64,000 bases of DNA from Lunularia cruciata (taxonomy: Eukaryota > Streptophyta > Marchantiopsida > Lunulariales > Lunulariaceae): the NCBI GenBank assembly GCA_948567375.1, contig OX419755.1:51540291-51604290 (forward strand), in the 5' to 3' direction. A program made the position numbers and the translations under genes. Below, one piece after another: positions 34,035 through 45,440 of this stretch (positions within the stretch are counted from its first letter, which is position 1; each line of letters begins with the position of its first letter). A model generated the notes under the pieces. That model ran no database searches and was not told where the DNA came from. It saw only the letters and a list, made by a program, of their open reading frames with translations.

Positions 34035-35645
34035 TGTGTCATTTATACAAACTAGCTATTGAGGGCTGTGCTGGCTGTGGGCAAGTAATTGCTATAGGAA
34101 TTGAATTCTTTCTATGGGATAGAATTTGGGTGCAAGATTCCTCTCTATGGGATGCATGAGAGAGCAGGCAAAGATTGCTATAGGCATGTAAAATAATAGG
34201 ACAAAGTTAGGTAGTTGTAATCTTCCAAGGATAAGAGACCTGAAGAGAAAGACAAGAGAAGAAACACAAGCTTCACTCTCAATGCTTCAATGCCCCAAAG
34301 GAGCACCTTGACTTTATTATATAGCAAAGAGAATTCCCTCAAAGGAAGCTGCACCCTTAGATCAGATATATGGATAAGTTACTTGTTAGGAAGCTCTACC
34401 CTTAGATTAGTTGCATGTATGGATGACATGTTGGTTTTGGTCCTATTTGGTTGGTCAAACAAGCTTTGACCAAAGAGAATCTTTAGGGAATCTTCTTATA
34501 GGAATCTCAAAATTGCATGGGTGAGGTACCATTGGAAAGATTTCAATGAGATGAATAGAGAGGAAGGGAGGCCAGAAGATTTTTTTTAGGGCGGAAACTT
34601 GCATATTTTCAAGGCCTAATTTATCTATTTAGACCTCCAAAATTGTCTTTGAAGTTTTGAGATTATTTTTGGCTCTTTCCCTATTAGTAGAAGTACCTCC
34701 TTGGTGATAGCTCTATCTGATCTACTTAGTCCATTATCTATAACATCCTTCTAGATGTTACCAAGCTAATTTTCACCTCTAGATAATATATGTAGCTATT
34801 GGTATTACATTTTCAAGCTATTTTTTGGCTCCTGATCTATTAATAGAAGTGCTTTTTTGTGACACTTCATTCTGATCTACCTAGCCTATCATACTTAACA
34901 TCTTGCCAAATGTTACCAAGTTATTTTTCAACTCTAGATAATATATCTAGCTATTGGTATTACATTAGGCAATGAATGCAAAAGCAATACAATCTAGATT
35001 AGAATATAGGATTAGGAGCCAATTGGCATTTTTGGGAGGTGGCATTTGAAGGAGACAGCTGCCACAAAAGAAGTATAAGAGAGGAAGTAGAAAATTCTTT
35101 TAGGGTTTGGCCCCACCTATATGAGGAAGCTTAGTCTACTATGGTGGAGGTTGTTGATTATTCTTTATAAGTCAACCAATAAGGTGTCTAGTAGAGACTG
35201 AATGTTAATTAGTCAAGAAGAGGACTTGGCATGATGAAGGAAGGCAATCATGCAGTATTGGAGTATTTCTCACAAGGTGGATCATTACTAGTACCAATGG
35301 ATGATTATGCAACATGTATGATGTGGCGCTATTGCTAATCCTTGATACCCTTGGCCCCACTATGAGACATCCCACAGTTCTCCCATAGTGCAAAAATTGA
35401 TTGATAGAGAGTGACAACCAAGGAGGTAAAAGTGCTCACAAAGATGATAGACCTGCAAGTCATCTCATGGGTTAAGTGTCCAATGCTAAACCTTATTCCC
35501 CAGCCAAATATGTGTGCTATGGGAATCCTGCTCGTAGTTCCTTTGCAAGCCCAGAGAAAAGCCGGCCATATAAGGGCTGTCTTGCAATTCCCTTGTCATG
35601 TAGTGTCATGTAGCTAAACTATAGGTTAAGTCAAGTCCGCTGATA
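34035..35645 (+). repeat. 3' LTR of element B
   Basis: Starts TGTGTCATTTATAC and ends GCTGATA, followed by the ATTGT duplication at 35646-35650. It aligns with the 5' LTR at 10735-11957 but contains about 390 bp extra, mostly in 34250-34960. Within that part CTAGATAATATATNTAGCTATTGGTATTACA-like text occurs twice (near 34780 and 34935), a local direct duplication. Confidence 0.75.
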
Positions 35646-35911
35646 ATTGTTGCATCAAATTAAAGGTGGGTAGTCTAGCATATTGAGAGTTGTTGATTTC
35701 TTTCTAAGGAAGAATACTTCCTTCTATCATCATGAGGATATATGGTTGGTATGGTGCACACATTTTTTGTTTTTCTCTGTTTATTAGCATTTGAGTGAAG
35801 AAGTAAGCACGGAAAGCTGAATTGCAAAAGAAGAATGGACAGAAGTGACTTTGGAGGAAGTTTGAAGAAGGCAAGATCGGATCCAATGATGGAGGTACTC
35901 AGAAGAAGGGT

Positions 35912-38701
35912 ATGACAGAAAAATTCCGAAGAGCACCATCTTTGGGTCAAAAGGTGCAGGTGATACGAAGACCATCTAACAACCTTGGTGCGTGGCAAGA
36001 AAGTACACTTCAAGAAATGGTGGAGGCAGAAGAAGCATGTCTTGACAATGACCGGACATCAACACGCAAAAGAGGGGAGGTCAAATTTGAAATCAACTGA
36101 AGAATGACTGCAATTTGGGGTAATATAAGATTGCAATTGTGCAGGGACAAGTTGAATATGCCAAGTAAATTTCCAATTCCTTTGAGTAGTCATCCTACAG
36201 TAATGCGTGTCCAAAAGCCGATTGAGAGTGAAATTTTCCGAAATCCAAAAGAGGTTAGAGTGTCTTGTCTAGGAAAGGGCATTGTCTTTAAGTGTCAAAG
36301 AATGCGAGAGCAGATCATGGCGAAGAAGGTCACAAATGCTCTGGCGGTGCAAAGTTTCACAATTCGTAGGTTAGATGTAGTAGCTAGAATAGAAGTCTTG
36401 AATAGACTTCGTATTATGTTTTTAGCATGGAACTGGAATTTCAGTTTCCCAGGAGTGATGGCAGAGATAGCGGCCAGTAAATGTGAGGAGGGTCCCAAAG
36501 TTGAAGGGAAGAGAGGAAATCTGGCTTGATGGATTGAGTTGGATTGGAGGTTAGTATTGGGGAAGGAAGCAAGAGAGCCGACGGGGATCACCTTCTATCG
36601 GAAGTGTGATGCTACAGAGGAGACGATGGAAATTTGAAACTCTTTCTTTGCTCCGAGAACCATGAATGGCTACAAGGTGGAGTCCTATTGGGATCTGATT
36701 AGAAGAAGTATCGTGGGGGTGATGATGGCCATGTTCAAGCCAAAACGAACAACATATCTAAACATGCAGCAAGCGGTCTTCTTCCACCATATGTTTGCAG
36801 GGGTCAAGGTGAATTGGGCAAAGTGTTTTCACCACCAAACAAGGCAGATGGTGATCAATTGGCAAACAGGTTCTCCTCCTCATTATTTTGTACCATTTGC
36901 AGCACACTTCTACTTTGGATTGAACTTGCTAACAATAGAGGAGCGGCATCGCATGATGTCCCATTTCCATCCTGATTTAAGACAAGAAGTAGACAAATAA
37001 GAGTGATAGCATATGATACACTTGCAAGCCAATGACGATCACTTCTTGAAGACAAGACAGTGGAAGATAGAAGAAGTCACAAGTCCAAAGACAAAGAAGC
37101 ACAGTAGACGCAAAGAAGCAAAGTTGCCTCCAGCTCAAAGGAAGACTCAAAGGCTGGTTGTGCTGAATAAGAAGATGGTGAGAGAAGCATAATCTGAATC
37201 AGAGTTTGAAGAAGAAACCGGGTTGCAAGAAAAGGAATCCAAAGAAGATGAACTCACCTTAAAAATTAAGGAGTCTAGAAGTGATAGTGATGGGGAACCT
37301 AAGGTTCAGCAATCGGTGGCGGTCAGTGAAGCTTGTCATGCAATGATTGACAGAGTACCCGTAATAACGAGTCATTGTGTAGCCATGGTGGTGAATAAGC
37401 CGAGACCAAAGGAAAAGGAGGAGTATCCTACGGGGCCAAGTTCAATTGGTAAAGGAGAAGAAAGTTCAGATGCAGTGTCTCTGAAGATACAAAGATTGCG
37501 ACTTTGGATGAAGGAGCCAATGAAGGAGCCAAAGACTGAAGACAAAGACAACGGCAAAGATAAAGATAACTTTGGTGGGATACTATATCTGACAAAGGTT
37601 GTCACACCGTTGCTGGAGCTACTAAAGGAGCATCAAAATGTAATTCCCCAAGATCGCAGAAAAGGGATGAATGAGTTGCAGGTGGTGAAGCATCTGTTAA
37701 GTGAAGTGAAGGGGTTGCAGGAGCAACAAGTCCAAAGAAATGACAAACTTGGAGAAATTTGGAGAGAGGAAAGTCTTGAAGAAGAAGGCTTTTGAGATGT
37801 TACAAGAGAGCTGCAAGTCAAAAGAGAAAGAATTGCAGAGGCAAGCCGGAGAATTGAAGGAGCAGGCAAGTGGCTGAGTAAAATGAAGGAGGAAGTGAGT
37901 GATGTGCATATCAAGAATATTCATTTGAAGGCGACGGCAACAATAATGGAGCAGGAGTTGGACAGCTTGAAGAAAAGGGCAGCGGGGAAGGATCAAGCAT
38001 GGCAGAGAGAGTTAGCAATCAGGCATGAAGAAGAAGGACAATTACAAGAGTTGGTCCAAAGTGCTGAGTTACAGAGTACACAATATGTGGAGGAGAAGAA
38101 GATGCTCACTATGGAGTACAAAGATGAGTTGAAGATGTACCGCTATGAGTTGAAGGTAGAGCGCTCTTGAGGATATGAGTCGGAATGAGTAGGAGAAGTT
38201 GCAGGGAAGTTGAGAGCAATTTTGAGCACAGAGGCTAAAGGGAGATTGGAAGAAGCCCGTCTACATGAGTTCAAGTTGTTTGTGCAGGAAACTCGGAAGA
38301 GGAAAGCCAAAGATGTGGATATGAACACGTTGTTGATCCGATTGAGGGAGCGGGTAGACTAGAAGATGTTAGAAGTAGAAGACAATGTTAGTCTCAGATT
38401 AGATTTAGTCAATTTGGAGTAAGAGAAAGTTAGGAATAGTGTGATAGCGGAGAGGAAGTCCGATGTTGCAGAAGTAGGAATTCAGGTGTCATTAGACTTG
38501 TTATTTGACACATTAGAGAAGAGTGGGTCAAGAGATAAAGAAGTAGATGGAGTAACCCTAAGCTCAATTGTAGTTCCTAGTGTAGACATAGTAGAAATAA
38601 TGCAGGAATTGGTAGAATTAGCTATACCCGAAGAAGGAGAAGTACTAGGAAGATCATTGGGTTTGGAAGCCAATGATGAGGTAGACATCGGATCGGGGTA
38701 A
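35912..38701 (+). pseudogene. LTR-encoded long ORF, about 930 codons, nonsense-interrupted
   Basis: The open pieces starting at 35912, 36104, 36662, 37223, 37883 and 38441 are all in the same reading frame, separated only by about a dozen stop codons, with no frameshift over 2.79 kb. Order: a basic N-terminus, a globular block (36330-37000) with RRLDVVARIEVL, FLAWNWN, YKVES, AVFFHHMFAG, PPHYF, HFYFGLNLL and FHPDLR, a charged linker, a helical block near 37570-37740, then long coiled-coil text (37800-38400) and an acidic tail. Where the copy at 8105-9061 can be compared, stops here replace sense codons such as CGA (WIE preceded by Arg). No catalytic or membrane motif. Function unknown. Confidence 0.65.
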
Positions 38702-38819
38702 GTAACAATTTTGAGATAGGAAGAGGCAGATATGAAGAGATGGATTGTCAGTTTGGATCTGCAGGTAGGAAAAGATGTTAGGAAGTGGTGCATAGGTAGG
38801 AAGAACTGCCATTTGCTTC

Positions 38820-38830
38820 AGTATTTAAGT
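38820..38830 (+). promoter_or_regulatory. Candidate TATA box of the solo LTR
   Basis: AGTATTTAAGT lies in a block conserved with both LTRs of C (TATTTAAAGG there). It is followed 40-60 bp later by TTCAGTATTCAT, also conserved. It lies just downstream of the LTR ORF. Confidence 0.45.
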
Positions 38831-39506
38831 GGAGCATTTGCAGTCTTATGTTGTTCAGTATTCATATTTCTAAAGAAAGATAAAGCAAAGTGCTGTTTTT
38901 AGTGCTTGTCGCTTGAGCTTAATCCTGATTGTCAATTCCGTGTTTGTGTTTGTGAGTGTGTGGAGAATTCTGAAGTGCAAGTCAGTGTGCCTATGGATGT
39001 TGGATTCTATAGCCTTGATCTTCATTCTGTGTGTTTGATCCTGAGTGAAGTGCATCGGAGCAATGCCTTGATAGATCTGAGAGGAATTGTAGTGTTGGTA
39101 GTATTCTGCATTTGTGAGTGCAGCCGAAGTTGATGTGAAGCAATTTTGATCGAGGAAGTTGTGCCTTTAGTGGAGGGGTGGAACACAATTTTGAGGCAAA
39201 ATTGTTCTTTGTAGTGAAGTGCCGTCTTCGGGAGAATCTGAATCATCACAATCAAGAGTTGTTTGGACAAAATTTGCTATGTTGTGATTATGTGTGTGTG
39301 TATTTGTGACAAGTTGTCAAGATTGTGAGCTTGTTACTCTCTTCTGGGTGTAGTTTCTACCTGAGAGATTAAAGAAGCAATCAAGAAGAACTACAAGTTA
39401 CTGTTTGACTTTGTATTTGACCAATTCTGAATCGTATCTCTGCGGGAACAAACTTTACTTATCCAATTACCACAAAAGTGAAATTTTCTAGGTTGTCACA
39501 GTTGGT

Positions 39507-41690
39507 AATAGTATCTATTATCAACTTTTTCCATATGTAGACATCAATCCATATAAGAAAGAATCTTGTTCTTAAGATACTCTTTTTATTTGTTCTAGCT
39601 TAGGATGTTATCTCCTAACAAGCATAGATATGTCTTGCTCCACCAACTATCAATAAGGTAAGTACCAAGCTATAGATGCACAAATATATCCAAAAGGTTA
39701 ATTCAGATCAAGTTATATTTTTTTAGTTCTTCTATCTTTAACTAATAGAACTTGCTCTAAGTGGCAATTATTGTTGTTGATCTAGATCCACCAAGTCTCC
39801 CATCAACTATAGCAAATGAGTTGAGTTAGTCAAATCTACTCAATGTTTAGATGTGGATCCACATCAAAGTTGTTGATCTAGACCCACCAAGTCTCCCATC
39901 ACCTATAGCAAATGAGTTGAGTTAGTCAAACCCAATCAAGGTTTAGATGTGGGTCTACATTAAAGTTGTATCATTTTATCATGAGCTTAATTACATTTAT
40001 ATCTATTGTGAAAATACATACACATAGTTAGCCTTGTTATCCAACCAACATCAATGAGCCAAGGACCAATTACTTATAAGGTAGCATCTTAAACACTCTC
40101 AATGAAAATCTGGTTTTTATTATTGTATCTTTTTAGATTTTCATAATAATGTTGTTATGTTAAAGGCTATAGATGCTTGTCCATATCTATAGCAAGCAAT
40201 TTTGAGTATACTTGGTGCATGTACTTAGATAGCTTTTGTTATTATCTAGCCAACATCAACAGCTCAAATGTCACTTAGAACTAAGTGGTATATATATTCA
40301 ACATTCTCAAAATTTATAAAATACAGCTTATTATCAATAACCATGATTTTATTTCTTTTATCTTTAGTTTTTTTATCTTCATTATGACTCATGTTTCTAT
40401 CTAACCATTGTTGATTATATAAGGCTGTAGATATTGGTTCACAATGGTTAATAGTTAAACCCAACAAAAAAAGATGTACTTGTATTTTACCAAGTGAAAT
40501 GTCCTTGGATAGTGGTTGTCTAATCTGTAGCAATATGTGTACCTTAACATGGTATTAGTGAGGGAAGGATGATTTTCATCATGTCTTTTAAGTTTGATTT
40601 GCTTGATTCTATTGAGGAGTTTGATATGCTAGTCCATATTGAAAGTAGTCAAGTTCTTCATATGCTTAGTGTTGTCCAAGAAACATAAACTACTCAAACA
40701 TCATCTAGAACCAAGAGGTGAGTATACCCACATGCAACTCATTGTTGGTTAACAATAAAAACTTAATTTATCCTTATGTTTTGGTAACTATTCTTGTTTT
40801 CTTTTCTTTGTAGCTATGGCCCTACAGACCAAGCTATTGGTTACAAGTTCAAACAAATAACTATATATATACTTATGTTTTTGCCTAAAGAAATATCCTA
40901 CAATAGTGGCAGTTGAAACTACTATAATGAGTGTACCTAAACTCAATGTTAGAGAAGAAAAGAGTTTTATCCAAACATAGATGCAAGTCTATATCATAAA
41001 TTTGACTAGTATAAAAATATTATATATAGTGATTTGATTTTCTTAAGTTTAAAGACATGTGTAGTTTAAGGGTATAGAAACTAATCCATATTAGTTTTGA
41101 ACATAATTCTTTTATGCCAAGGGCCATATCACACTCAAGTGGGTTCTAGCCTATAGCAACATGTATATCACAAGCTATTATATTAAACTTATGAGTAGGT
41201 CTCCTCAATTGGAGGTTTTCTTGCATATACCACAAAATTACTATTTGCATGGCAATGCCAATTTTATTTGCATTATTTGTGGAGTCAATCTAAATGGAAT
41301 TCGTCATACATCTCCATATAGCTTTTGCAAAGTCTTGAACTACTTTCAATGCCATATTCCTTCAAGTGAGAAGTCAATATGGTCAACTTTTCAATCATCA
41401 TTCTCCCATCCAACGATAGAAAAATTAGACTCAACCGTTACCATATTGAGAAAAGAAAAGACAAGACATCTATAGTACTATTCAAGGATATTGAAATTAA
41501 CATTATGTTAGTGCACAACACTCTTTGAAGCTTTTTGAAGCATCAGTATTATTCACCATTACTTCTTTGAACTATAGCTCTTCTTGAACAACTTAGAGGA
41601 ACCTAGAGGAATTGTTGACTGATAAGCTTGTATCTTTAAAATACAACACTAGATGATTGCAATGAGTCTGAAGGATTTTCACAAATTATC
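39507..41690. other. Repetitive spacer, no gene recognised
   Basis: AT-rich sequence with recurring phrases such as CTATAGCAA, CCAACATCAA and TAGATG(T/C)GG, including a 96-bp tandem duplication at 39773-39964. It may be the remains of a DNA transposon with subterminal repeats. No coding motif was recognised. Confidence 0.35.
39773..39964. repeat. 96-bp tandem duplication
   Basis: Two consecutive 96-bp units start at 39773 and 39869 (GTTGTTGATCTAGA(T/C)CCACC) and differ at about ten positions. Moderate divergence suggests an old local duplication. Confidence 0.8.
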
Positions 41691-42890
41691 TCATATTGAT
41701 GCAAACAATCTCATGTTGCAATATGAGAGGAAGTTCATCATTGGACTCATTTGATGATCCATATATTTGCAAAACATTTGGGAGATTCCATCTGCCACCT
41801 CAACAAAGAGTTTCTTGACAAAGCTTATCAAGCTGCAAACATTATTACCTTCCAAAGACTCCATCATCTTACTCATCCACGTGCCTAAACCATCAAGGTA
41901 GTATTATCTATGTTTGTGAGTAATTATAAAATTTCCAAACTTTTCTAATAAAGGTCATTTGCATTTTAGTCATTTGACAATACATTTTGACCAAGCCTTG
42001 AACGTTATTTTATGGTGAGAAACAATTTTAGTCAAGCCTTGTAGTGAAACAAAAATTGCCATTGCTTTGGCTCCAAATGCATTAATTGCACATAGAAAGA
42101 TCCACCAAAGGTTTTTTGCTGCACACATTGGACTCTTTTCATCAAATGCTATTGTACAAAAATTTGATTGTCAACCAACTACTATGTCAAGGAGTAAATT
42201 GAGATCCAAAGAACATCGGCAACCTTTGGGCATGTTGATTGCATCTTGATAACAAGATAACAGTTTGCCTAATGGCATAAATAACCAACTAGATTAGTCA
42301 ATGTCAAGTAGAATTGAATGTCAAGAGCAAGTTTGAAACCATATTACATAACTAGATCCAATTGCTGCAAGCCACACCAAATGCAAATAATCTCAATTGT
42401 GTAATATTCTTGAAAACATGCTATAAGGCCTTGAACTCTTATAATCATACTCCTTGTACTATTTGTTGATACAACATACTTATTTCTCCACAAATCTAAA
42501 ATGAAAACATCAAGAAAATGCTTGAGCACTTCAAAAATATTTTTACCTATATATTGCTCAAAAATTAGAATTGCTATCAAGTAAAAGTTGAGCACCATAC
42601 CTTATTATTCAAATAAATATCCAAGTAACATATGCCTTTATGAGTTGAGCCATCTAATGCAATGGAGAAAGCCCACACTTCTTGTAGTGCATTTGATAAA
42701 ATCTAAAGTACATTTGCACATACGATACAAGTATAGTTGGAGGCAATAACATCACTATAGCCCGCATACAATGACATGCCAAATTTCACTTGAGTAGAAT
42801 CTATAAAGTGAGCTGCCATGGAAAAGGATATGCAATGTTCAACAAAATTGATGCAAAGTTCAAAGTGCCAATGACAACTTCATACACATT
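41691..42890 (-). pseudogene. hAT-like DNA transposase remnant
   Basis: Minus-strand blocks in several frames: WAFSIALDGSTHKGICYLDI near 42640-42700, LIAILIFEQYIGKNIFEVL and IWCGLQQLDLVM within the open stretch 42344-42598, a MQSTCPKVADV block near 42170-42200, and 41691-41876 with WMSKMMESL-like text. Their order resembles a hAT/BED-type transposase family known from oomycetes and plants, in which W-A-F-S-x-A-x-D-x-x-T-H, a F-E-x-H-T-G block and R-x-W-C-x-x-H-Q-L-D-L-V are conserved. Many stops and frame changes; the N-terminal part is not recognisable. The chromovirus at 43077 was inserted just upstream. Confidence 0.5.
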
Positions 42891-43071
42891 ACATTGACCA
42901 ACTTCATCATTACTGGGACTTGACTACTCCAATTTCTTGAATAGTTTCAAGGCACATTCTTTAGTCACACTTTCAACATCATTGGGATGGAACAAAAGCT
43001 CTCCAACTACCACTTCTACAATCTATGAATTAATTAGAATTCAAATAGGCTCCTTGTTTTTAACATGAACA

Positions 43072-43076
43072 TCTAG
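43072..43076. repeat. Target-site duplication of the chromovirus (left)
   Basis: TCTAG, repeated at 48709-48713 beyond the other LTR. Confidence 0.85.
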
Positions 43077-43180
43077 TGTAAAAGACCGAATTCGAGGAGA
43101 GAAATAGGAGAATGGAAACTCACATTGGGATACTTGAATGAGGGAAAACTCCGAATGCCTAGCATGAGCTTTGGCCTTGG

Positions 43181-43190
43181 TATTTATAGG
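43181..43190 (-). promoter_or_regulatory. TATA box of chromovirus 3' LTR
   Basis: CCTATAAATA on the minus strand, about 100 bp from the LTR end, consistent with the U3/R border. The matching site in the other LTR is 48390-48399. Confidence 0.7.
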
Positions 43191-43207
43191 TAGCATACTA
43201 GACCCTT

Positions 43208-43415
43208 GAAGCTTCTCAAGAAGCTTCCTTGAGCCGCTTTCTTGGAGTGCAAGCCAAGTTAACTAGGAAGCTTCTCAAGAAGCTTCCTTCTAGAAGCCGC
43301 CTACTTGGCATGCAAGCTAAGCTAGTTAGAAGCTTCTAGAAGCTACCTGCTTAGGGTGCAAGTTAACTAGTTGGGAAGCTTCCCAAGAAGCTTTTTAGAT
43401 GCTTCTAGAATATTC
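43208..43415 (-). promoter_or_regulatory. Heat-shock-element-like array in chromovirus 3' LTR
   Basis: Alternating GAA/TTC units with 2-base spacing occur repeatedly upstream of the TATA box: GAAGCTTC pairs at 43208-43227, a 3-unit GAAGCTTCTAGAA at 43329-43341, and a 3-unit TTCTAGAATATTC at 43403-43415, plus further single GAAGCTTC pairs. This matches the plant heat-shock factor consensus nGAAnnTTCnnGAAn. Function is inferred from sequence only. Confidence 0.55.
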
Positions 43416-43485
43416 TAGGCTATTTTGTCTTATTCTCTACTTCGTAAGCCCGACTAACTTTGTCACTAAACTCCATATTGTTACA

Positions 43486-43500
43486 TATTCCCCCACCGCT
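43486..43500 (-). promoter_or_regulatory. Polypurine tract of the chromovirus
   Basis: Minus strand AGCGGTGGGGGAATA sits immediately before the 3' LTR start TGTAAC. The GGTGGGGGA core is a good plus-strand primer. Confidence 0.75.
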
Positions 43501-44350
43501 AGTTGGTGACGTCCTCGTCGCTAGTGAAGCTTTGAATTCCTTGATGGCCATTTGTGCATTCTAGAGGTGAGAAAGAGGTTCCCATGTGGCATCATGAAGG
43601 GGATACCCTTTCCAAAGGACCTTGTACTCCGTATGTTGGTGACGGCTTCGTTGAATATGGTGACGTGCAAGGATGCGATCAACTTTGTACTCCTCATGAT
43701 CATTGATAGGGACAGGAAGAGGGGGAGGTTGGACTTGAGAGGAAAAGGAAGAAGGGTTAGGAACAAAGGGTTTCAACTTGGAAACATGAAAGATAGGATG
43801 GATACACATGTGACAAGGTAAGGCAAGTCAATAAGCAACAGGAGAGATAGTGTGGGTGATATCAAAGAGTCCTATCCAATTAGGAGCAAGTTTACAAAGT
43901 TGGGTATCAATTGGGAGAGGGAGGTTACTAGAGGATAGCATGACTTTGTCACCAACTTCAAAGGTGAGATCACGACAATGATGGTCCGCATATTGTTTTT
44001 GGCAATTCTGAGCAACAAGGAGGTGAGATTTGGCTTGTTGGAGAGATTGGGATATAGTGGTCAAGAATGTGGAAATATGAGGAACATGAGAGAGAGGAGG
44101 AGCAAGAAGAGAATCTGGAACAAGTGGATCTTGGCCAAAATTGAGAAAGAAGGGAGAAAATCCGGTGCTTGCCTGTTTGGAATTGTTGTAGGCAAATTCT
44201 GCAACTGCAAGACATTCATCCTAGTTGGTATGGTGGACATTGACAGAGGCCCGCAACATATCCTCCAATGTACAATTGGCACATATGGTTTGTCCATCAG
44301 TTTGAGGATGATAGGCTGTGGACAAGGAAGCTTGGTGCCGAGTATTTAGA
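43501..44350 (-). pseudogene. Integrase C-terminus and chromodomain
   Basis: Minus-strand pieces in order: STAYHPQTDGQT near 44270-44310 after a stop and frameshift at 44345; EFAYNNSKQASTGFSPFFLN near 44150-44200; the segment 43828-44064 with FEVGDKVMLSSSNLP and LAPNWIGLFDI (GPY-like module); and 43561-43809, HPIFHVSKLKPF, then EEYKVDRILARHH, YKVLWKGYP and ATWEPLSHL, a clear chromodomain. A TAG ends the frame after SHL, but EFKASLATRTS-like text continues to the polypurine tract. Chromodomains guide integration to modified chromatin. Inactive because of the stops. Confidence 0.75.
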
Positions 44351-45440
44351 AGAGTGCTTGCAAAATCTTCCCGGTAAATCGAGGATCACGATTGGAGATG
44401 AGTACACATGGCATCCCATGATGCTTGAAGACATTGTTGAAGTAGATTTGCACTAAGGTTGGAGCATCCATGGTATCACAGGTTGGTGCCAAGTGGATTT
44501 GCTTACTAAGCTTATCCACAAACACCACAATTGCGGTGTGTCCTTGTTTTGTCTTTGGCAAGGATGTGATGAGATCCAAGCTCACATGCTCCCAACGAGT
44601 GGATGGAATGGCGAGTGGTTGAAGGAGTCCACTCGGCTTCTGGTTGCTGGCCTTGTTCCGTTGGCAACTCTCACATGATCGGACAAAGTCTCGAACATCT
44701 CTTGTCATGTTGAGCCACCACCATTGGCGTTGGAGGGTGCCCAAGGTCTTGTCCACTCCCATGTGACCAGCTATTGGTAAATCATGGGCTTCTTGAAGGC
44801 GCACAAGTCGAAGATCACCTTTGGCTAGAACATAGATCTGGTCTGCATGGAATAAAAGGCCTTCCTTGAAGGAGAAGGTGTTGTACTCCTTGTTGCGTCC
44901 TGTCAGACGACCGTGTACCATTTGGAAGAAGGGATCTTGTTGTAGAGCTGATTGAAACTCATTATGGACCTTAGGGTCAATGGACACAGTTGTAATTGTT
45001 GCCGTGATGAGCGGAAGATCCTTCAAATCAGGTCGTCGTGATAGAGCATCGGGGATGACATGGAACCGACCTTGTTTGTACTCAAGTTTGATGTCAAACA
45101 ATTGGAGTTGCTCTTCCCATCGATGATGCCAACTCTTCATGTGCTCCAAGTGTAAGGTCTGCAATAATGGCTTGTGATCAGTTCGCATGATCACTTGTTT
45201 CCTCAAGAGATAATGCCTCCATACCTTGGTGGCATATACCATTGCAAGTTGTTCCCAATCTCGAGCAGAGTAATTTCTTTCAGCTGTATTTAGTCGGCGA
45301 GACACAAAGGCAATAGGAAGTAGTCCATCTGGAAATTCTTGTTGCAACATAGCTCCAATTGCAAAGTTAGAAGCATCAAAATCAACCACACAAGGTAGTT
45401 GAGGATCATATGGTTGAAGAATAGGTCTTGAAGACAGCAT
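44346..45440 (-). pseudogene. RNase H and integrase core of the chromovirus
   Basis: 364 open codons. RNase H spans residues 15-140: VVDFDASNFAIGAML, AFVSRRLNTAERNYSARDWE, MRTDHKPLL and DALSRR are all present, so the catalytic acidic residues can be placed. The integrase zinc-binding part follows (H219, H226, C256, C259) and the catalytic core begins WEHVSLDLI, with Asp at 289 and Asp at 352 (SNRDPRFTG). The frame then stops at TAA before the catalytic Glu region, which lies frame-shifted downstream. It is the best preserved part of the element. As it stands it encodes a truncated product. Confidence 0.8.

Larger units (their letters stand above)
10735..35645 (+). mobile_element. Very large Ty3/gypsy element B, interrupted by element C
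   Basis: LTRs at 10735-11957 and 34035-35645 are clearly related in sequence and flanked by the perfect duplication ATTGT (10730-10734 and 35646-35650). Inside, gag, RT, RNase H and integrase remnants lie on the plus strand, followed by about 7.5 kb of further degraded coding sequence before a polypurine tract and the 3' LTR. Removing element C (24397-33500) and one CCGCA leaves about 15.8 kb. LTR divergence and the density of stops show it is old; it is the oldest layer of the nest here. The extra 3' coding region recalls Tat/Athila-type gypsy elements, but clade assignment needs a tree. Confidence 0.8.
35750..39501 (+). mobile_element. Solo LTR of the long-LTR family (3752 bp), with ORF
   Basis: Bounded by a perfect GTTGG duplication at 35745-35749 and 39502-39506. 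It begins TATGGTGCACACATTTTTTG (consensus TGTGGT) and ends GGTTGTCACA. Its last about 680 bp match the R/U5 part of element C's LTRs, and a TATA-like AGTATTTAAGT at 38820 marks the probable promoter. The U3 of about 3 kb is filled by one long sense reading frame. As no internal domain or second LTR is present between the duplications, it is best read as a solo LTR; a non-autonomous element with fully coding content is the alternative. Confidence 0.8.
43077..43485 (-). repeat. 3' LTR of the chromovirus
   Basis: 409 bp; minus strand starts TGTAACAATATGG and ends GGTCTTTTACA. Nearly identical to 48286-48708 except for about 15 substitutions and a 14-bp shortening inside the GAAGCTTCTAGAAGC array near 43335. 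Confidence 0.9.

Noticed and set aside
36295..36591. Minus-strand 98-codon frame in the solo LTR
   Set aside because: Antisense shadow of the LTR ORF, whose plus-strand frame is supported by the homologous copy.
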